A DNA stretch of 64,000 bases from Solanum dulcamara (lineage: Eukaryota; Streptophyta; Magnoliopsida; Solanales; Solanaceae). The DNA lies in NCBI RefSeq assembly GCF_947179165.1, contig NC_077240.1, positions 53,716,001 to 53,780,000 of the forward strand, read 5' to 3'. Shown here piece by piece: positions 57,771 through 64,000 of the stretch. A model generated the notes under the pieces. That model saw nothing but the letters and a program-made list of their open reading frames with translations. It was not told the DNA's origin and ran no database searches. Position 1 is the stretch's first letter. Each line of letters starts with the position of its first letter. The position numbers and the translations under genes are program-made.

Positions 57771-58539
57771 AACCTTTGCAATAATGTGAGAGGCACTCAA
57801 CTTAGCCCAAGATTCACTTTAGCGTCGTCTCGCTAGTCTTCATGTTTTGCCTTGCCCTTTCCTCTGTTATCTTGCAACTAGTATAGGGGTAGATCTTTAG
57901 CTCCACTATAACTATGTCCCTTGTTGGTCATTTTAATTTAACTTCTCCTATTGTATTCACCCCTTTTTGTATGCACCAATTCATTAGGGTTGACTACTAA
58001 GTAACACTAAAGTTTGTTCATATAGTGACTTTTAGAGCCGCTTTGAGTTCTGTCGATTATTAACTGGCATGGTTTCAAAGGAATTTGGCACATAAGCTTG
58101 CCCATCCTATGGTAACCAACTAGTCCTGTCCGTTTTATTTAAACTATTTCACAATTTTCCTTACCCCCGCTTGTAACCTTCTTGACACATTCTCGTGTCA
58201 TTCTGTACCTTTATAAGAATATGATAATGTGTTCAACTTAATCTGAGAAATACCCTAGCGTTGTCTTGCCAGGTCTCGTATGTTACCTTATCATTTTCCC
58301 TCTCATCCTACAATCAGTATCGGGATAGACCTTTGGTCCAATCATGACCATGCCTTACCTTGCCTGTGGTACTAATTTCATCCCGATAGTTTGGCTTAAC
58401 CTATATTCGTAGCTCTTGGTGGGGTATCCAAAATATCATAATTACCTTATCATTATTGACCCCTATTCCTTTTATCCTGTACTTACTTACTTAGCATGAT
58501 GCTTATATATACATACCCGTAGGTTGCACAATCATTTTA

Positions 58540-59001
58540 ATGAAACTTGTAGGAGGTAGACGTAGTCTTTCCGTCTCCTGGTTCATTCTACTGTACACAT
58601 CTCACTCACATTGGAACTTGCTTGTCCCATCTTGTTATACTTTTTCCTTTTCCCTTATTCACTCTTTACTCTTCTCATCTCCTACCATAGGAGGTTGCAC
58701 TATCTATTCCCTAAGTTGGCCATCTTTGTCTTTTAAGGGTTCCATTATTTTTGGGGCGACGTTATGTACATGTATCATTTCTTTATACCTTATTCCCCTT
58801 GTCCTTACTGTGTACCTAACACAGGCTTTTGACTTAGTCAACACATACCAAGTGCGCCTTACTAGCGATCTTGCTTTATCGCCGTATTGTTGTACTATAC
58901 CTTTAAACTCATACTTACATATCCCCCTTTTAACTCATACTCCTATTCAATTCATAACATCTCTCTGGGGTGCTTTTGTTAAAATTTCTTTCTCCAATTA
59001 G
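58540..59001 (+). other. Open reading frame antisense to E4 (153 codons)
   Basis: This frame runs opposite to the element. Its second half aligns without gaps, at the protein level, to a reverse-strand frame in E1 (5141-5437). Shared stretches include SIIFGATLCT and DSYLHIPL/NSYLHIPL. The third copy, in E5 (after about 63800), has stops. Composition is rich in Ser, Leu and Tyr, with no domain that I recognise. It could be chance openness retained since a fairly recent common ancestor. I would not call it a gene on present evidence. Confidence 0.25.
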
Positions 59002-59539
59002 TCGGTGGAAAACTAATAAACTGTTGTCATAGAGCACTTTCCAACCACTATTAGAAGAAAACTAGAATCCCTTAAACATCATAGTACTTTTTAACACTTG
59101 ACCCACATGGTCTTCTTCTGAGTTTATCCTCGCGTTATGAACAACTTATCTAACTTTCAACCAAGAGTTGGGGCTTGGTACTTTTTAAGAAAAGTGAAAC
59201 TCAATTGCTGGACATCTTACCCTTCAACCTGAGCTTTTTTTCTTCTTTTTGGTCCTACAGCACAAATACGGCTGGAGGTACCGTAGCCTGAACTTTACTG
59301 TTCAGATAGGCTTTTGTTTCTCTGAAATAAAATTCTCCAAGAAAAAATGGTGCCCCTTATCGACGACATGAAGGGTACCTCTTACAGCTTTAGTTAAACA
59401 TAATAGGGGTACTTGATATCAATTTCCATGACATCCTAAGAATCTATGTTTCATTTCCTTTTTTTTATTCTGGAATATTTCGGCAGAGTTTCGTCTATAT
59501 TCCTTACTTATCCCAAACCTGCATGCAGAAACTACCAAC

Positions 59540-59640
59540 AATGCCTTACAGGGCCAACATATATATATATCTTCACATCACATCAAAGCCACATAGGGCT
59601 TTCAATATCATCTCATATCGCAGCCACATATTGCTTTCAA
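59540..59640 (-). repeat. Leader repeats of E4
   Basis: Complements of gccctgtgtggctttgatgtg and gatatgagatgatattgaaag recur in this stretch. A donor-like sequence lies beside it (complement gaggtaagtccatta near 59662-59676). This is the same arrangement as in E1, E2 and E6. Confidence 0.5.
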
Positions 59641-60047
59641 TATCAACAATAGTATGAAAATAATGGACTTACCTCGTACGTCCAACTTCGAATTGCGTTT
59701 GTTGCCCTTCTTTGTCTACTTTTTCCTTCAGTTTTCGATTTTACATTTCAATTTTACTTCAATACCTTACCTAGTAGATATCTTCCGTGCCTTTACATTA
59801 CTTACCTGTGTGCTCTATAACTCCCCATGTCGTCAATTACTTCCTTCTGTTGATATCGTCCTTCTGTTAAGATCCACGGTTAGTATAAAGAATTGTCCTA
59901 TGACTCGGATCTACAGCACGATCTTATATATAAAGGAAAGGTAACATCCTAAATGTCCTGTAGCTTCCTGTTTATAGATGTGGCATGCAACACATCGATA
60001 ATAAAGACTCTACTAGACACGGTCTGCAGACAATCTAAGGACGAACT

Positions 60048-60059
60048 GCTCTGATACTA
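60048..60059 (-). other. Primer-binding site of E4 (one mismatch)
   Basis: The complement reads TAGTATCAGAGC, one base from the tRNA-iMet site TGGTATCAGAGC, four bases from the LTR end. The change is probably post-insertional decay. Confidence 0.85.
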
Positions 60060-60063
60060 CTTC

Positions 60064-62703
60064 TGTCACGACTCAACCCCGTAGGCTGCGACTAGGGTCC
60101 AACTTGGACCCCCTGTATACATATTTATATCAGTTGTGGTCAAGTTGTATTATAGATACGTAATGCATATAAATTAAGTGTAGTCAAACCGGACTACAAA
60201 CAACATGATACATACATGAGAACCCCCATGGGTCATAGCATTTCATATATCTAGAGCCTCTTTCATTTACATCATAACATGAAAGGGCACGCAAGACGAT
60301 AAGGCTGCCATAGCATAATAACACATGTAATATATCATATAGACCCAGCTGAAACAAACTAACATACACAACCCACATATACATATCTTCAGACCTCTAA
60401 CAATATTATTGACAACATATGGCAGGACAGGGCCCCCACCGTACCCCTGAATAACAAACCAATACTATACATCAATGGCCAGTGCCAAAAACTAGGCTCC
60501 GAGACAATGGAGCCTCTTTCAGCTGAGCTGAATGGAATCCTAAGCTGATGGACTCCCAAAACCTGCATCTGTACATGCGGGCATGAAACGCAACCCCCCC
60601 AAGAAAAGGGGGTCAGTACGACATATGTACTGAGTATGTAAAACATCACAATTGGAAGTATCGCTGAAATAGAGAAGCAGGGATAAAATGTCATACAAGG
60701 AACCTGTACCTGTACTCTGTGATTTATAAAAGCATGCATGCTCAAATTATACCATATAGCCGGCCCTATCAGGGATCCGATGGATACATCTATAAAACCA
60801 TCATAGACCCGGTACCTTCACCACCTTATTACAATACATCATCATATATATACATGCGTACCCTGGCCCTCTAGTGAGGGACTCAGTGAATAATGCAGTG
60901 AACTGTGCGCGAGATCCTGCCCTGGCCCTGGACTCTGATAGGAGGGGTTACAGTATGCACGAGTGGAATAGTGAGTAACCATATCCAATTTAAAACATTA
61001 CCAGATACTTGACTGTATAAGAAGATTAAGCTTTCGTTTGAGGACCTGAGTAGCGGTGTAACCATCTCGAGTATCCTCTAAATGCCATTATGGGCTATGT
61101 CAGTTGTAATCTCAGGGACCCTAGACATGTACTAACGTAAGGCCAAGTTGCTTATGGAATCAGAAATACTTGTTATCATATAGTCTTTAAGACTTGGAGC
61201 CTGTACATTTGGTACCTCTTTAACATATAGAAGTTTCCAGGGAAATAACTCAACTACTATAGGAGTTCAATATTCAGAAGTAAATAAGAGATGCTTAAGA
61301 ATGGAATTACCCCGGAGCTCATATCATATTTAATTTACAACTAAGACATGCCAAAAAAGAAAAAGAGAATAAGCTCTATATAGTCTGTACTTCCCTTCGT
61401 GTGGTCATCATGTACATAATTTGTACCTGGCCCATCTTGGGCCTCAATGAGAAACTATGGGATCATAATCTTATTTTTATACCAAGTACATATCAAGAGA
61501 AGGGAGAGATAGCTTACCACACACTACTTTTTAACATGTAGAAGCCTTAATAGGCAATACTCTATTCTTGCAGGACTTTCGATACTAAGCAGTGGACAGG
61601 GATTTTGAGGCATACTTGGAGTTCTGGGAATGGAATTATCCTCTCACTTCACATACAATTCACTTAAGTCTAAAATATGCCAAAAAGGAAAGAAAGATAA
61701 CTTTACATACTTATTCCAAAAATATGCCAAGAGAAAGCTTCACATACCTCGTACGGGTTAGTATTTGTCATGTTCACCTCGTCGTCTTTTGAACCTATTC
61801 AACACAGAAGTAATACAAATATCAACCACTTTTGATTTTCCATCACCTTAAGTTGCACCTTAGTATTCATGGAACCTATTTCCTTGTTCGCCTCCTCGAC
61901 TAGTTCTTTAATTGGTTAGAGAGTTAACAAAAATTGGGCAGCACCTCCCCTATAATATACCCTATCCGAATTTCCAACTATATCCCTAATCACTACAGTC
62001 AACCAAAAACACCCTGCAGCATATACACACATAAAACATGGCAACATTACACAACACAAGCTCCAAACCACTTGCTGAAAATTACGATACAAAAATAGGA
62101 TTTCTTGTCTTTATTTCGCAAAAACCTTAATTATACGAAATGAGGGGTCGTGTGGCTGCAACCATCAACACCCATACCCATTTTATAATTCATTTAGGTC
62201 CTTCAACACACCCCCACACTCCTACAACAGCACACCACAAGCACAACACTTCACTTTGACGATAATTCAACTATAACGACTCCGATTTAGCTTGTCTTCA
62301 ACGCCAAGCATTTCTATTATGTTTTCACATTTCCATCACTTATATAACATATAATATACTTCTTAACAACACCATAAACTCCAAATTGAAAGAAAGGTCT
62401 TACCTTACCCGAAATTGGCAAAACTCGCCCAAAACTCACTTCGGAAACTTCTTGATGTGCTGAATTGGGGTGGACTATTTGTGTCCCTTTTCTACTGCCC
62501 CAAATTAGAATTTTATTTTATTAAAAAACATTATATAACCATGGTATACCTTAAATAATTAATTCATGAAACTAAATCGGTCCTTACCTTTTTCTTGAAG
62601 CAAACCCGTAGCTCCCTCCTTTGTCCCTCTAGGTTTTTCTCTTCAAGTTTCTCCTATATTTTCCAAGTGTTAAGGTGAATAAATGATTCCGTAGGCATCA
62701 CAA

Positions 62704-62742
<39 letters not shown>

Positions 62743-63462
62743 AAGTGATTAATAAACACCATAGATAATTAATTCGCTGAGAAAAATTGGAACTCACCTT
62801 GAACTTCTTCTAAGCCATGGCTGCCTCTTTCTGTCCCTCCAACATTTTTTTTCTCTTTGTTTGGCTGAAGTTGTAGATAAGGAATGATCTTAGTAGTCAC
62901 ATAATATGCATATATATGTGCCCTTAGGAGGTGACACGTGTCAGCCCCTAAGGGTAATACGTGTCAAGCCCTTATTGGGCTACCTCAACCATGTAACCAA
63001 TGAGGGGCTGCCACGTGTCCTTGGTGGGGCCCACCCCCAAGTTGGTGGTCACCTACTTGACCCTAAGAAGGTGGGCCACCTTCTTGCTTGAGGTGCTTCC
63101 ATATGTCGCCTTCCTAGGTTGCCATGTGTCCTTCTCTTCTCTTCCTCGTGGGTTCATAATCTCATCCTATTTTAAGGGCCTATGTAATCCGTGCTACGTA
63201 AGCTTGGTATGTCCTTAAGTAGCTTAAGTGTATAAGACTTCTAAATTAGTAGCTTACGTAGGTAAATTGAGTCCTCCAATTTATTTCACTGCCTCCAACT
63301 CATTTCAGATTCTCACGACTCTATTTCCAACCTTCCCTCTCACGGGGTATCGCATTCTTCTTTCCTTAGAGTTGTTTGATGTGTGTGGACAGTGGGGGTC
63401 TCATTGCCACTTTCAAGAAGACTAGGAACATGTTTCAAGGTTTTAAAGTGCGGGGTATCACG
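60064..63462 (-). repeat. E4 5' LTR
   Basis: This 3,399 bp LTR runs from tgtcacgactc to a decayed head (ggggtatcacg on the + strand). It contains the double hairpin (about 60593-60630), the G-box palindrome near 62933-62942, and an AT microsatellite at 62707-62740. No gene seen. Confidence 0.85.
62707..62740. repeat. (AT)17 microsatellite
   Basis: Uninterrupted AT dinucleotides occupy the TATA-like part of the LTR. The sister LTR has only a short tatatata run at this place (about 55510), so it expanded after insertion or was polymorphic. Confidence 0.9.
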
Positions 63463-64000
63463 GTCCAATCTCCTTCCCTAATTTACTTGGTACGGTATCA
63501 TGTCCCCATTTCTCTGCATATTGTATAACCTGATTATCCGCGTACAAAACCTTGGCTAAATCACAAAGTGATGAGAACCTTTCCATACCTAATGTGATAT
63601 CCTATCTACTAATCTGTACTTTGAATAATGTGACCCAAGAAACAGCTCATCCAAGGCCACATTCTGCTCATCTTTATGAAAAGTTAATTCACTTGTAGTC
63701 GTTCCAATTTCAATTAGGCAGTACTTGTATTCCAACAATAATTTCCCAAGGTTCTCTTGAGGTAGGAGTTTAATCCCAATCTATATCCTTTGTTCCTCGA
63801 GGTAAATGTTGGTTGCACCATTTATTCCCTAAGTTGGCCGTCTTTGTCTTTAACGAGTTCCACCACTTTTGGGGCGACGTTATGTACACGCATCAATCCT
63901 CTATACCTTATGCCCCTTGTCCTTACTATGTATCTAATATAGGCTTTCAACTTATTCAACCCCTACTAAGTGCACCTTACTAGTGGTCTTTCTCTATCCC
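63463..64000 (-). mobile_element. E5 internal region, continued (runs off window)
   Basis: After the GTCCA duplication the sequence is collinear with the reverse complement of E1 from about 5765 down to about 5200. It therefore continues E5 from 40721. It includes the region antisense to the E4 frame 58540-59001, here with stops. No conserved protein is recognisable. The primer site and 5' LTR of E5 must lie beyond 64000. Confidence 0.75.

Larger units (their letters stand above)
56249..60063 (-). mobile_element. E4 internal region
   Basis: This 3.8 kb internal region is of the E1/E5 type. From 3' to 5' it has a polypurine tract, palindrome, decayed chromodomain (about 56370-56580), integrase C-terminus (56562-56800) and integrase scraps. 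The 5S insert (57647-57770), noncoding DNA, leader repeats and primer site follow. A segment around 57785-57920 reappears in a diverged form at about 58200-58340, which points to an internal duplication. No gag or RT is recognisable. Confidence 0.8.
40722..63462 (-). mobile_element. E4: gypsy element with nested insertions, TSD GTCCA
   Basis: This minus-strand element has a 3' LTR in three pieces (40722-41481, 44660-45220, 54246-56248), an internal region (56249-60063) and a 5' LTR (60064-63462). The flanking pentamers are gtcca at 40717-40721 and 63463-63467. The sequence on either side joins into E5 internal DNA, collinear with E1 around 5770-5800. The two LTRs differ at about 7% over the first 330 bases by eye. 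E4 is therefore older than E2 and E6, in agreement with its carrying E6. Confidence 0.85.

Overview
The window is plant nuclear DNA made almost wholly of one family of very long-LTR Ty3/gypsy retrotransposons. I see no host gene, tRNA or CRISPR array. The recognisable protein remnants are integrase C-termini with a chromodomain (the Tekay/Del chromovirus type), integrase core scraps and nothing more: no intact gag, protease, RT or RNase H. The LTR tips (TGTTACACCCC ... GGGTCGTGACA), the tRNA-iMet primer site TGGTATCAGAGC and the palindrome plus polypurine tract before the 3' LTR look like those of Solanaceae/asterid genomes. That taxonomic placement is inference from familiarity, not a search.

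Layout. Element names E0-E6 are mine. 1-516 is the 3' end of E0 (+), with an open integrase/chromodomain frame. 517-4057 is a complete + LTR shared with E1, whose internal region (4058-8351) leads into a second + LTR at 8352. That LTR breaks at 11148 and is followed by an inverted LTR piece (11149-13558) and two head-truncated + LTR pieces (13559-16117, 16118-19034). 19035-22526 is the remnant of E3's 3' LTR (-) and 3' internal end, split by a + solo LTR (19411-22168). E2 (22527-33517, -) is a complete element with a perfect GGGTC target duplication, inserted in E3's integrase region; E3 resumes at 33523-34977. E5 (-) begins at 34978 and is still open at the window end. It is split by E4 (40722-63462, -; duplication GTCCA). 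E4's 3' LTR in turn holds a solo LTR (41482-44654) and the complete element E6 (45221-54240, +; duplication TATAT). The nesting order is therefore E3 > E5 > E4 > E6, with E2 separately in E3.

The elements look like large non-autonomous derivatives (LARD-like). LTRs of about 3.4-3.7 kb flank internal regions of 1.7-4.3 kb that keep a tRNA-iMet primer site, a repeated leader, integrase/chromodomain scraps, a palindrome and a polypurine tract. E2 and E6 carry target duplications and similar LTRs, so such defective copies moved fairly recently, presumably with proteins supplied in trans by relatives like E0.

The most unusual content is 5S rRNA-derived sequence inside the internal regions of three elements. 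In E1 and E4 it is at the same site, antisense to the element. In E2 it lies in different flanking sequence and in the sense orientation, which suggests two separate captures. The E4 copy keeps nearly canonical pol III internal control elements. Other recurring structure includes a G-box/TATA/short exon/5' splice donor module in each LTR, a conserved double hairpin in the LTR with apparently compensating changes, and a 2.4 kb inverted LTR repeat that could fold into a long hairpin RNA.
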